Assembly: GCF_020510685.1 (NCBI RefSeq)
Contig: NZ_CP075185.1
Coordinates: forward strand, 4,233,001-4,297,000
Direction of reading: 5' to 3'
DNA from: Dechloromonas denitrificans
Lineage (GTDB): Bacteria; Pseudomonadota; Gammaproteobacteria; Burkholderiales; Rhodocyclaceae
Length of the DNA: 64,000 nt
The position numbers and the translations under genes were made by a program. This document shows, piece after piece, positions 16,748 to 24,018 of this stretch. Positions within the stretch are counted from its first letter, which is position 1. Each line of letters opens with the position of its first letter. The notes beneath the pieces are model-generated. The model was not told where the DNA came from, ran no database searches, and saw only the letters and a program-made list of their open reading frames with translations.

Positions 16748-18280
16748 TCAACGTAGCTTCAGCAATTTCCTGGCAATCCAGGCAACATCAGAGGCATCGA
16801 TAACGCCATCTGGGTCTGTATCCGGAGCCACATCGCCAGCAGCAAGTTGTGCCACCGTCGGCGCCATCTTTCCAAGAGCGATCTGCTGTGCAAGGATCAC
16901 GTCCGCCAGATCGACCTTGCCATCGCCATTTAGGTCGCCGGTTCCGGGAGTTCGACGGATGACGGTAATCAGGCCAAGTGTCGGTCGCGTAATTTGAGGA
17001 GCACCGCTATCAGTCGACGCGTACTGGAAAGTGTATGACCCAAGTTGGCTCGGAACTCCGGAAATCAGGCCAGATGACGACAGTGCCAAGCCAGGTGGTA
17101 ATGCCCCGCCGATCAGATTCCATGTAAATGGGGAGATGCCGATCGTCGAAGTTAAGGTGTAATTGAACGCCTGATTGACCGTAGCACTAACCGAAAGAGC
17201 CAAGGGAGTGGTTGTCCCCGGTTGCGTATTTCCGTTGCCCTTATCAGCCAAGGAACGAGCATCGGCAATCGTCGGATTGGAACCCAGGATAACCTCCACC
17301 TCATCCGGAATCCCATCGCCATCCGTATCCAAGGGCTGCGTCGCCAATGTGGCGAGTTGTTCCAGAACCAGCCCAGTCTGCATCGGCTCATTACCCCAAG
17401 AACCGTTGGCATCCTGCCTCGAAATCACATAGTCGATCAGACCGGGAAGCGCAGCATCGCTTGGTCGGGCTGCCCGGATGCCCTGATATGCCAAAGCAGT
17501 CGAAAAAATGGTCGAAACACCTTTTTCACCAACTCCGCCGTCACCATTTTTTTGGGAGAGGAGCCAATTCGCAGCATTCTGAACAGCAGTGGTAATTGTG
17601 TAGGAGGAGGATCCACAGGCATTTGTATCCCACCCAAATTTTGCGCGAACGGCATTGAGAGCAAGCAGCGTCATCGTCGTCGGCAGTACCGCGCCGCCAG
17701 ACGCCGAGGATGGCGTCGTGGCAGCCACTGTCGCAGGAATATGAGGCCACCCACCCGCGGCGCTCTGCACCGGAAGAATGTTGCAATAGACCGCATTGCC
17801 CAATTCGGAAAGTTGGGTTCCATAGGAGAACGGAACTGTCGCCAGAATTGCCAATCCCGTATCCGAAAAGCTTGTCCCATACTGCGGATAGGTACCCCAA
17901 ATTGACCTGGCCGGGTAAGTCTTCCAGGTCAATAGTTTGTCGTGTTGAGCATTCAGGTTTGCAAAGGGAACCACCTTGGCCCGTATCTGGCGGGCCAAGG
18001 CATCAACGCTCTGTGCATCCGCATTTCCGAGCCAAACCCCGGCGTTGTTCACCGGAAACCCCTTGACCCCCGCAGCCAGCAAACCAGCTGCAGTCTGCGC
18101 GGTCACGGAAATATCAGCGCCCTGACCACTGCTCCAGTTGCCATCGCCCTTCTGCTGGGTAATCAACCAGACTGCCGCTTTTGTTCTGGCCGTATCAATT
18201 TGGAGCTGAGTCGCTGCATGGGCGCATTCAGCCGCCGCCAGCATAGCTAGCCCAGCCAGAGCTATTCTCTTCTTATCCAA
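16748..18280 (-). CDS. Secreted alpha/alpha-toroid protein with Ig-like and dockerin domains
   Basis: 510 aa, Sec signal peptide ('LAMLAAAECAHA'). Residues about 28-310 contain four repeats of the prenyltransferase/squalene-cyclase toroid type ('WLITQQKGDGNW', 'QSAAGGWP', 'WLLSQKNGDGGVG', 'VISRQDANGSWG'); the squalene-cyclase DXDD motif is not seen, so it is probably not a cyclase. Then a thrombospondin-3-like calcium motif ('DTDGDGIPDEVE'), a putative Ig domain ('FTWNLIGGALPPGLALSSSG') and a C-terminal dockerin: 'GDLNGDGKVDLADVILAQQ' plus a second 'PDTDPDGVIDASDVAWIAR'. The two dockerin loops have the Asp/Asn spacing for calcium. First gene of the minus-strand run that continues into lipoprotein and Rhs. 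Confidence 0.82.
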   Translation of the reverse strand: MDKKRIALAGLAMLAAAECAHAATQLQIDTARTKAAVWLITQQKGDGNWSSGQGADISVTAQTAAGLLAAGVKGFPVNNAGVWLGNADAQSVDALARQIRAKVVPFANLNAQHDKLLTWKTYPARSIWGTYPQYGTSFSDTGLAILATVPFSYGTQLSELGNAVYCNILPVQSAAGGWPHIPATVAATTPSSASGGAVLPTTMTLLALNAVRAKFGWDTNACGSSSYTITTAVQNAANWLLSQKNGDGGVGEKGVSTIFSTALAYQGIRAARPSDAALPGLIDYVISRQDANGSWGNEPMQTGLVLEQLATLATQPLDTDGDGIPDEVEVILGSNPTIADARSLADKGNGNTQPGTTTPLALSVSATVNQAFNYTLTSTIGISPFTWNLIGGALPPGLALSSSGLISGVPSQLGSYTFQYASTDSGAPQITRPTLGLITVIRRTPGTGDLNGDGKVDLADVILAQQIALGKMAPTVAQLAAGDVAPDTDPDGVIDASDVAWIARKLLKLR

Positions 18281-18561
18281 GAACCTCTCCCCCGCTCCAG
18301 CGTGACAGTTCCACCGTCACTCCACCCAAATGTATCGATTGGCTACAGAGAGATTCCCCTGAATCAACCCCAACTATTCTCTTACCATTTTTAACTATCG
18401 CTTCTTGGGTCAATACGCTCCTACACGCACGACCCAAGCATGGCTGTTACCTACACCATCAGTTATGCAAACCGAATGTACTCGAAGTAAATTGCAAATG
18501 GAATACAACAAACGTCATATCCCGTGTGAATTTTTCAATATCTATATTTGACTTTTGGCGT
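18281..18561. other. Intergenic region upstream of the dockerin gene
   Basis: About 280 bases with no credible gene. It must hold the promoter for the minus-strand dockerin-lipoprotein-Rhs run; I see no unambiguous -35/-10 pair. The part nearest the IS remnants (about 18470-18560) is AT-rich. Confidence 0.4.
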
Positions 18562-18609
18562 GCCTCACTCAAGGCCAACGGCATCCAGATCAGCATGGAC
18601 GGCCAGGGC
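18562..18609 (+). mobile_element. Scrap of IS3-family OrfB
   Basis: In one plus-strand frame this reads 'ASLKANGIQISMDGQG', a close match to the conserved IS3-family OrfB stretch around 'GIxISMDGRGxxxDN'. The reading frame is cut exactly where a second IS3 end (TGAATCGCCCCGG) begins at 18610, so one IS3 appears to have inserted into another. Only about 16 codons survive. Confidence 0.6.
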
Positions 18610-18904
18610 TGAATCGCCCCGGATTTAGTGGAGGCTCTAACTCTTGAGAAGATAGAGTCATGAAGAAATCAGTCAAGTTCTCCCCCGAATTTCGTGAGCG
18701 CGCCGTGCGCATGGTTGCCGAAAGTCGTGTTGATCATCCGTCGTTGTGGTCAGCTGTTGAATCGATTGCCGCCAAGATCGGTTGTACGCCGCAGACGTTG
18801 CTGACCTGGGTGCGTCAGCACGAACGAGAACCGGCCAGCGAGAAGGACCGACCACGGCAGACCAGGAGCGCGTCAAAGAACAGGAGCGCAGAGTCAAGGA
18901 GCTG
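18610..18904 (+). mobile_element. IS3-family left end and frameshifted orfA
   Basis: Starts with a TG-type IS3 terminal sequence (TGAATCGCCCCGG at 18610). The orfA begins at the ATG at 18660: '[17 protein letters not shown]', '[16 protein letters not shown]', the helix-turn-helix of IS3 OrfA. The frame is lost near 18848: continuing one base earlier gives '[19 protein letters not shown]', the expected OrfA leucine-zipper region, so one base has been deleted. The element stops near 18904, where IS66 coding sequence begins in the same shifted frame. Not functional. Confidence 0.8.
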
Positions 18905-19276
18905 CGCAATGGTTCAGGAACCGCCAAGGCGATTGATTACAGCCTGAAACGTTGGGTGGCGCTGACGCATTACCTGTCGGAAGGCCAGGTGCCGATCGAT
19001 AACAACTGGATCGAGAATCAAATTCGGCCCATCGCGCTCGGCCGCAAGAACTGGTTATTTGCCGGCAGCTTGCGCGCCGGCAAGCGCGCCGCCGCGATCA
19101 TGAGTCTGATCCAGTCCGCCAAGCTCAATGGTCATGACCCGTTGGTCTATCTGAAGGATGTCCTGACTCGCCTGCCGACCCAACCGGCAAGCCGTATCGG
19201 CGAACTGCTGCCGCATCGCTGGCAGCCTCAAACTATCGCCTGACTCAGAAAGCAACCTGGTTTGCCGTGTGCTTAC
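18905..19276 (+). mobile_element. IS66-family tnpC 3' fragment and right end
   Basis: Codes for the last ~110 residues of an IS66 TnpC transposase: 'YLSEGQVPIDNNWIENQIR', 'ALGRKNWLFAGS', 'SLIQSAKLNGHDP', 'ELLPHRW', stop at 19243. It is followed by a right terminal repeat reading CCTGGTTTGCCGTGTGCTTAC ending at 19276. The upstream part of tnpC (including the catalytic D and D residues) is missing; instead IS3 orfA runs straight into it. Confidence 0.85.
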
Positions 19277-19311
19277 GGACAATCGCCAAAAGCTCTTAGC
19301 TGATCGGAGTT

Positions 19312-19494
19312 TCAGTCAAAACTAAAAACGCGATGGCGCACCGTCGCAGCTTTTGCCTGTGCCGGTGAAATCAGAAACAGACTTTCTTGCGTGCGTTCGC
19401 CATTACGAACCTGCGCCCGCGACTTTTCTTGGCGCTCGCGCTTGGCGGCATCCAAAGTAATATCTCGCAGGGAGTTTTGATGGCTCGTTTGCAT
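19312..19494 (-). CDS. Possible small protein between IS remnants
   Basis: 60 codons starting at an ATG with AGGA about ten bases upstream. The product is basic and helical in its first half ('AAKRERQEKSRAQVRNG') and then 'TQESLFLISPAQAKAATVRHR'. It could be a small DNA-binding or antitoxin-type protein, or an accessory of one of the insertion sequences, but I recognise no family. It occupies the only stretch in this IS cluster not explained by transposase debris. Confidence 0.3.
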   Translation of the reverse strand: MQTSHQNSLRDITLDAAKRERQEKSRAQVRNGERTQESLFLISPAQAKAATVRHRVFSFD

Positions 19495-19613
19495 GCGTCA
19501 ATAATCCTACGTTCTCTGTGTCATTGCAAGAATCCTCAATCGGAAACCGTAGGCGTCAAGACATGCCAATACTTGGAACCCCTCGGGGCATTCGACCGAC
19601 CGTAAGCCCGTCG

Positions 19614-19690
19614 AATCACCGAATTGCTACCCCATCGCTGGCTGCCAAATACCTTGGCCTGAAAACAAGCTGGGTTCGCCGGGCGCTTAC
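19614..19690 (+). mobile_element. Second IS66 right-end fragment inside IS3 orfB
   Basis: Plus-strand frame reads 'TELLPHRWLPNTLA' and a stop, the same TnpC tail as at 19190-19243, followed by GCTGGGTTCGCCGGGCGCTTAC ending at 19690. This matches the right terminal repeat of the first copy. It abuts the IS3 orfB reading frame on the other strand, so an IS66 element once inserted there and later lost all but its end. Confidence 0.7.
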
Positions 19691-19958
19691 GCTTCTTGCG
19701 GCGCCGAACCGATAGGCCGGCATCGCTGTAGAGGCGATAGATGCGCTTGTGATTGGCCTGGACACCCTCACGGCGAACCAATGCATGCAGACGGCGATAG
19801 CCGAACCGGCGACGCTCGCCGGCTAGCTCAACCAGTCTTGCCTGCAATTGCTCATTCTCTGGCTGTGCCGTCGATTCGTAATGCAGGACCGTGCGCGACA
19901 AACCCACCAGCAGGCAGGCACGGCGCTCGGAAATCGTTGTCGATTCACGCATCACCAT
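19691..19958 (-). pseudogene. IS3-family transposase OrfB, 5' fragment
   Basis: About 89 codons from the ATG at 19958: 'ISERRACLLVGLSRTVLHY', 'RRFGYRRLHALVRREG', 'NHKRIYRLYSDAGLSVRRR' are the N-terminal HTH_21 part of IS3 OrfB. The rve catalytic domain with its DDE residues is missing; beyond 19690 the frame runs antisense through IS66 end sequence to a stop at 19536. It cannot encode an active transposase. Confidence 0.85.
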
Positions 19959-19984
19959 GACTGCCTCACGCTTTTGCTGGGGGC

Positions 19985-20254
19985 TCAGCGTTTTCGGCCT
20001 AAAGCTGCCTTGAGTGCCTCCGCATCGAGGATCGATTCGGCTAGCAGACGTTTAAGCTGACCGTTCTCGGCCTCCAATTCCTTCAGACGCTTGGCGTCTG
20101 GAACCGACATGCCACCAAACTTCGCTCGCCAGTTGTAGAACGATCCGTCACTGAAGCCATGTTGCCGACACAGTTCCTTGATCGGTATGCCGGCTTCTGC
20201 CTGCTGCAAAAAACCGATGATCTGCTCTTCTGAAAACCGCTTCTTCAAGTCCAT
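19985..20254 (-). CDS. IS3-family transposase OrfA
   Basis: 89 aa, complete: 'KRFSEEQIIGFLQQAEAG', 'IKELCRQHGFSDGSFYNWR' (helix-turn-helix), 'FGGMSVPDAKRLKELEAEN' and a leucine-rich 'LKRLLAESILDAEALKAAL' coiled coil. Resembles the IS407/IS51-type OrfA. Normally joined to OrfB by programmed frameshifting; here OrfB is truncated, so at most OrfA alone is made. Confidence 0.92.
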   Translation of the reverse strand: MDLKKRFSEEQIIGFLQQAEAGIPIKELCRQHGFSDGSFYNWRAKFGGMSVPDAKRLKELEAENGQLKRLLAESILDAEALKAALGRKR

Positions 20255-20316
20255 TCTCCTTCTCGAAAACGGACTTTACTAAATTCCCCGTGGCACTGTT
20301 TATGGGGGGCACCTCA

Positions 20317-20367
20317 GCGGAGCAAAAGCGTAGCTTTTGCGGAGTCCGCTGGAACGAATTGTTAGGG
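20317..20367 (-). other. Partial integron attC site (cassette recombination site)
   Basis: On the minus strand, directly after the stop codon of the membrane-protein gene, the sequence begins CCCTAACAATTCGTTC, the well-known left part of class-1-type attC sites (R'' core TAAC). It continues with AGCGGA, a perfect hairpin GCAAAAGC-TAC-GCTTTTGC, and the matching TCCGC. The right-hand core GTTRRRY is missing because the IS3 end starts at 20316. Gene stop next to attC is the typical cassette layout. Confidence 0.65.
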
Positions 20368-20913
20368 CTATACCAGCCCAGAAAGTTTTGCAATAACTGC
20401 AACAACAACCCCGACTACTATGGGAGCCAAATAGAGTGTGTGAATCTGAGAAAGCCAACCAGGTTTTGGCACTGAAACCTGCTCTTGAATTTCTTGCCGT
20501 CTGCGTGGAGCGTTACCCTTGACTGACTCCCGGATCAATTCGTTTTCAATTTCTTTGTCAATCTCCGCAAGTCGTGCCGACAATGAGCGAGCGGAGCCGA
20601 CCGAGGCCATCCCAAAGAATATGCAGAGATAAATAACAAAAAACGCAATGTTGCTGTTTGCGAAAAGTTCTTTCGGTGTTGGGGTCGGAGAGTGTTTCCA
20701 GAAAAACTCTAGAAAGTGCGTGTTCTCGTAGATGAGGTAGACCAATCGCTTAATTGGCAGTGCAATCGCGCTACTTAGTTGATCTCCGCTATCTAGCCCG
20801 AAGTAAAACATTTTCAGTGCTGAAACGGCACTGGATAAAGAGGTGGCGACAATAACAGGCGCACCAACTAGCCACTTTATAAGAATCTTCTTTTTTGCTT
20901 CGTCGTATGTCAT
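20368..20913 (-). CDS. Hypothetical membrane protein, probable integron cassette gene
   Basis: 181 aa from the ATG at 20913, which has AGGA eight bases upstream; an in-frame ATG at 20997 would read through a hairpin and is less likely. Three or so membrane segments: 'WLVGAPVIVATSLSSAVSA', 'IAFFVIYLCIFFGMASVG' and a C-terminal 'LYLAPIVVGVVVAVIAKL', with a charged cytoplasmic stretch between ('EIDKEIENELIRESVKGN', 'RRRQEIQEQ'). No family recognised. Its stop touches an attC-like site and another hairpin precedes it, so it fits a mobile gene cassette. Confidence 0.7.
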   Translation of the reverse strand: MTYDEAKKKILIKWLVGAPVIVATSLSSAVSALKMFYFGLDSGDQLSSAIALPIKRLVYLIYENTHFLEFFWKHSPTPTPKELFANSNIAFFVIYLCIFFGMASVGSARSLSARLAEIDKEIENELIRESVKGNAPRRRQEIQEQVSVPKPGWLSQIHTLYLAPIVVGVVVAVIAKLSGLV

Positions 20914-20919
20914 ATGGGG

Positions 20920-20986
20920 GTTCCTAGCCCTACGTGGAAATAACCCGACGGCCGTCAGGCCGGTCGGGTTGATTGTAGGGTTGGGC
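20920..20986 (-). repeat. attC-like imperfect hairpin
   Basis: On the minus strand GCCCAAC (matches RYYYAAC), CCTAC, AACCCGAC-C-GGCC, TGAC, GGCC-GTCGGGTT, then GTAGGGC (one base off GTTRRRY). This gives a ~60-base imperfect palindrome between two genes on the same strand, with the unpaired extra base expected of attC folds. It would be the site of the preceding cassette. The alternative is a simple intergenic hairpin or terminator, but no T-run follows. Confidence 0.4.
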
Positions 20987-20993
20987 GGCATTT

Positions 20994-21332
20994 TCATGGT
21001 GCATGTGCCCGTTGTGCGATTAGGAATAGCTCGCCGAGTGTGACCTTCTCATGCCAAATGCTCTCAAGCGAGAAGCCATATTTGGCCTCAATGTCTTTTG
21101 CAAACGTTTCAAGCTCCATGGCGTCTGGTGTCCACCGGCTCGGATATATGGCCCGGTAAATTTGAAGGACCTGGTCCTCTGGGTTTAGCTTCAGCCTCTC
21201 CTTTTGTGAAAAGGCGAATGCGTCAACAAAGACTGCGAGAAATTCGCGGATGTCTTGTTTTGATGCGGAGGGGAAAGCAATGCGCCAACCTTTGCCTTGG
21301 CATGAGCGCGTGTTGTAAGGCTTGGGTACCCG
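20994..21332 (-). pseudogene. 5'-truncated small acidic protein, acyl-carrier-like / DUF1493-like
   Basis: Open minus-strand frame of 112 codons with no start codon before an internal ATG. Readable content: 'DIREFLAVFVDAFAFSQKE', 'EDQVLQIYRAIYP', 'DAMELETFAKDIEAKYG', 'WHEKVTLGELFLIAQ'. The 'D-x-MELE...LGEL' pattern resembles DUF1493 and acyl-carrier-like proteins, but the Ser needed for phosphopantetheine is not apparent. Its 5' end meets the 5' end of the HD gene on the other strand near 21320, so both are cut at one rearrangement point. Too weak in start signals to be called intact. Confidence 0.5.
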
Positions 21333-22059
21333 TCATGATGCGCACCATGGATTCCAGGTTGTCCGGCGTCTGGAAAACGTCCTGCAGGATCGCTGCCTGG
21401 AAATGGGGTCGAGCAAGTCACTTGGGGCGCCTGAGCTGTTTCTCCTGATCGCCGCAGCCTATGCACATGACCTTGGCATGACAGTATTTCCAGGCGAGGA
21501 ACCACTGCTCAGGGCGACGTTGGACCTTCCGGAGCATGGGTGGGAAACCAGTGTTCCGCTGACGGACTACCTGCGTCGAGAACATTCCAAGCGGGGGGGC
21601 ACATACATCCACCAAAATGCCCTGACAATGGGAGTTCCTGAAAACCTGGTCGCTCCCCTAGACTGGATCATGAAGTCGCACAACCTGAGCGTTTCGGAGT
21701 TGGAAGCGAATCTGCGGAAGCCGTTCGCTGCAGATGGTCGTGTCCTGGATGTTCGGCAACTTGCAGCCATTCTGTGCAGCGCCGACGCCATCGAATTCAG
21801 CAACACACGCGTACTGGATGGTGTGGTTGATCTGGCTCGACAGACAGCCGGCGATGCGGCGGCAATCTCTTTCCGGGAGAACAGAAAGCACGATTGCATC
21901 CGTGACAGCTTAGCGGTGACCGATGACGGTCAGGTGGTCGTGAGCGGTACGTTCGACGACGGCGACGTGCTTGCGCTCGCACATCGCACGTTTGATGATA
22001 TGGAGGGGTGGATTCGTGGCTACTGCGACATCGATCGAGAGTCGCCCCCCCCCGGCTGA
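21322..22059 (+). pseudogene. HD-domain half of a broken HD-GHKL ATPase gene
   Basis: Reading frame of 245 codons. 'GTRHDAHHGFQVVRRLENV', 'LLIAAAYAHDLGM' and 'HQNALTMG' carry the spaced His and HD residues of a metal-dependent HD domain; 'AAILCSADAIEFSNTR' supplies the later Asp. No proper start: a TAA at 21316 precedes the first HD residues, so the N-terminus is lost. The frame closes just after a run of nine C at 22045-22053; one more C would join it to the GHKL frame that follows. HD plus Hsp90-like ATPase fusions are a known architecture of unclear role. Confidence 0.75.
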
Positions 22060-22751
22060 GGATTCGGCCTGAGCCGTTCGTGCGGAGGTTGGATTTGCCG
22101 GGCGCAACGTTCGAGCGCTTGGGCGTAAGAATGAGCAAGCGGGCGGTGATCGACTTGATCGCATCGAACGCGGTCTGGAAGAGATCGACCGGCGCGCCGA
22201 TTCGCGAGTTGGTTCAGAACGCGGTGGAGGCATGCCGATTCCGAATGCACCATTCCAGTCCCGCTGATGATTACCGGCCGCAGGTCAGGATTGAGTTTGA
22301 TCGTGCGAGGCACACGGTTACAGTGACGGACAACGGTTGCGGAATGTCGCTCCGAACCATCCTGAACCACTTTCTGAGCGTAGCAAGCAGCAGGGCCAAG
22401 GAGCCTGCCTACGCATCAAAATCGTATGCTCCGATCGCACGCTTCGGAACAGGTTTCTGGTCGGTCTTTACTGTCGCGACCAAGGCGGACATCCGTTCCC
22501 TGGCTTTCGAAGCGGGGAACGCCAAAGGCATCGGACTTCAGTTCGAAGTCTCCCTAGACGAACTCAAGGACTACACGGTATTCCGAGACTGCCCGATGAT
22601 CCCTGGCACGTCCGTGACCCTGGAGTCTACAGCTTGTGTCGCTAGCTTAGTGCCCCAGGTTACGCTTAAATACCGGCACAACGCAGCCGGCACGGCAAAG
22701 TTCTACAAATGTCTCTTGTTCCAGGCCAAACGCAGTTTCGAAGTAGTTTGA
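22008..22751 (+). pseudogene. GHKL (Hsp90-like) ATPase half of the broken HD-GHKL gene
   Basis: Contains the Bergerat ATP-binding fold: N box 'IRELVQNAVEACR', G1 'VTVTDNGCGM', G2 'IARFGTGFWSVFTVA', and a following beta segment 'PMIPGTSVTLES'. Homologous sequence starts right after the C9 tract ('RLRIRPEPFVRRLDLPG'). After about 22655 the frame runs antisense to a different gene, so the C-terminus is missing. Neither half can make the full protein unless the C tract slips. A start at the ATG at 22131 is possible but would give only a fragment. Confidence 0.72.
22045..22053 (+). repeat. C9 homopolymer tract at the HD/GHKL frame break
   Basis: Nine consecutive C. With ten, the HD frame would continue as ...SPPPRLRIRPEP... 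into the GHKL frame with no stop. This can be a sequencing or assembly error, a fixed mutation, or a slippage-prone tract. Confidence 0.85.
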
Positions 22752-23507
22752 GTCCTTGATGTGCAAGGGGAGTTCTACGTAGATCCGGTCATATAGCGGC
22801 AGCATCGCACCCACATCAAGCTTACCGACCGAGGGGGTTAGGTAGATCTTGCTCACAGTCTGGTCATCCACCACCGCAACTTGATCGCGATACCCTTCAA
22901 CGAGACGGCTTACGCGTTGTGCGTATGTGACTTCATCGGCTTCCGTGTAATCGACGATCCGACTATTTCGGGAGGGGACAGCAAATCCGGCTCGCCCCAT
23001 GCCTACGTGGCCAGGATTTTTCAGATCAATCGCCTTTACCTCGAAAGGCAGACCGACGTAGCCAATGCTCAGCAGCGCCGTCCGGACACGTTCCAGAAAC
23101 TCATCTGGTGCCGTGCCGTCTTCGCGAGAAACGTAAAAAGTGACGGATCTACCTGGCTCCTCTTCTACGAATACCCTTGCGAGATCGTGGACCACAGATA
23201 TAAGGGTCTTTGGGAGACCGTGGACACTCTGATCACTGGCAAATGCAGCCAGAGAAAGATATGGTGGCCCCCTGAACTCTGAAAGTGGAACCTCGGAAGA
23301 AAAAGGTTCAAGTTCAAATCCGACTCCGGCCGACTTCTCTGCTGAAAGAACTTTTCTGACGTCTTCGGCTACCTCATTGAATGTCCTACGCCCTTTTGTA
23401 GAAAAGATCACTCTAAAGACGAAAGGTTGTGCAGGTTGAATATCAAGATTGGCCAGGTCCGGCACACGATTCCGTAGTTTCCGAATAAGGGTTGCTCGAG
23501 TCGTCAC
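22647..23507 (-). CDS. Hypothetical protein, probably 3'-truncated
   Basis: 286 aa from a GTG at 23507. Soluble, no signal peptide or obvious motif. It reads as a coherent coding frame ('RTFNEVAEDVRKVLSAEKS', 'KTLISVVHDLARVFVEEEP', 'YDRIYVELPLHIKDSNYFE') ending 'CVVPVFKRNLGH'. The end collides with the GHKL gene on the other strand, and the last few residues look like read-through past a junction near 22660, so the natural C-terminus is probably lost. No family recognised. Confidence 0.65.
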   Translation of the reverse strand: MTTRATLIRKLRNRVPDLANLDIQPAQPFVFRVIFSTKGRRTFNEVAEDVRKVLSAEKSAGVGFELEPFSSEVPLSEFRGPPYLSLAAFASDQSVHGLPKTLISVVHDLARVFVEEEPGRSVTFYVSREDGTAPDEFLERVRTALLSIGYVGLPFEVKAIDLKNPGHVGMGRAGFAVPSRNSRIVDYTEADEVTYAQRVSRLVEGYRDQVAVVDDQTVSKIYLTPSVGKLDVGAMLPLYDRIYVELPLHIKDSNYFETAFGLEQETFVELCRAGCVVPVFKRNLGH

Positions 23508-24018
23508 TCTTGAATTTCCTCAAATTGAATCGGCACGCTAGCGCAAGTTGTGGCTCGGCATTTTAAGAGTTGTTTGCGGCGCCTGCATCGACTCGCAACG
23601 TTTTAGTAGTTACACCTTCTAGCCGACATACGTCCGGTAACGAATACATTGCCGACTTGTTCGTGCCGACCAACCAAAGGCCGCTTTGGCCGATGTCCGG
23701 CCTGTCGTCAAAATGGCCAATCCGGCAATTCATCGGCGTGAACGGATACGGCAGATAGCTGCCAACCACGTCCGCAAGAATAAATCGGCGGCCATGGAAG
23801 AAGAAGCGGCCACGAATGCAGGCAGCCTTTGTCGGAGCAAGCCACGGCCATGCGACATGGTATCGGCGAATAATCGACTTTGCAGCGACATCACGCTACA
23901 TTGCCTTTGCCCACTGATCATGGCGAAAAACAAGCCATACGTCCTCTTCGGTTCACGCAAACGCCAAGTGATGAAGCCAAGGGACACCAACCCGTAATCC
24001 AGCCGAGGACCGATCAGC
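23508..24018. other. 511-base gap with no confident gene
   Basis: Short open frames on both strands here (for example 23563-23769 minus) have no signal peptide, domain or good ribosome site. The 23560-23760 portion resembles the kind of degenerate intergenic sequence that generates spurious ORFs. A GAGGA before 24019 can serve the HAD gene. Confidence 0.4.

Larger units (their letters stand above)
19691..20316 (-). mobile_element. Truncated IS3-family element
   Basis: Contains a complete orfA, a truncated orfB and an outer end reading TGAGGTGCCCCCCA (minus strand, ending at 20316). The 3' side is cut off at 19690 by the IS66 remnant. The outer end abuts, and appears to have inserted into, an attC-like site of an integron cassette. 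Confidence 0.75.

Noticed and set aside
23563..23769. 68-codon minus-strand frame in the gap before the HAD gene
   Set aside because: No ribosome site, no motif, and composition like degenerate intergenic sequence; not enough to call a gene.
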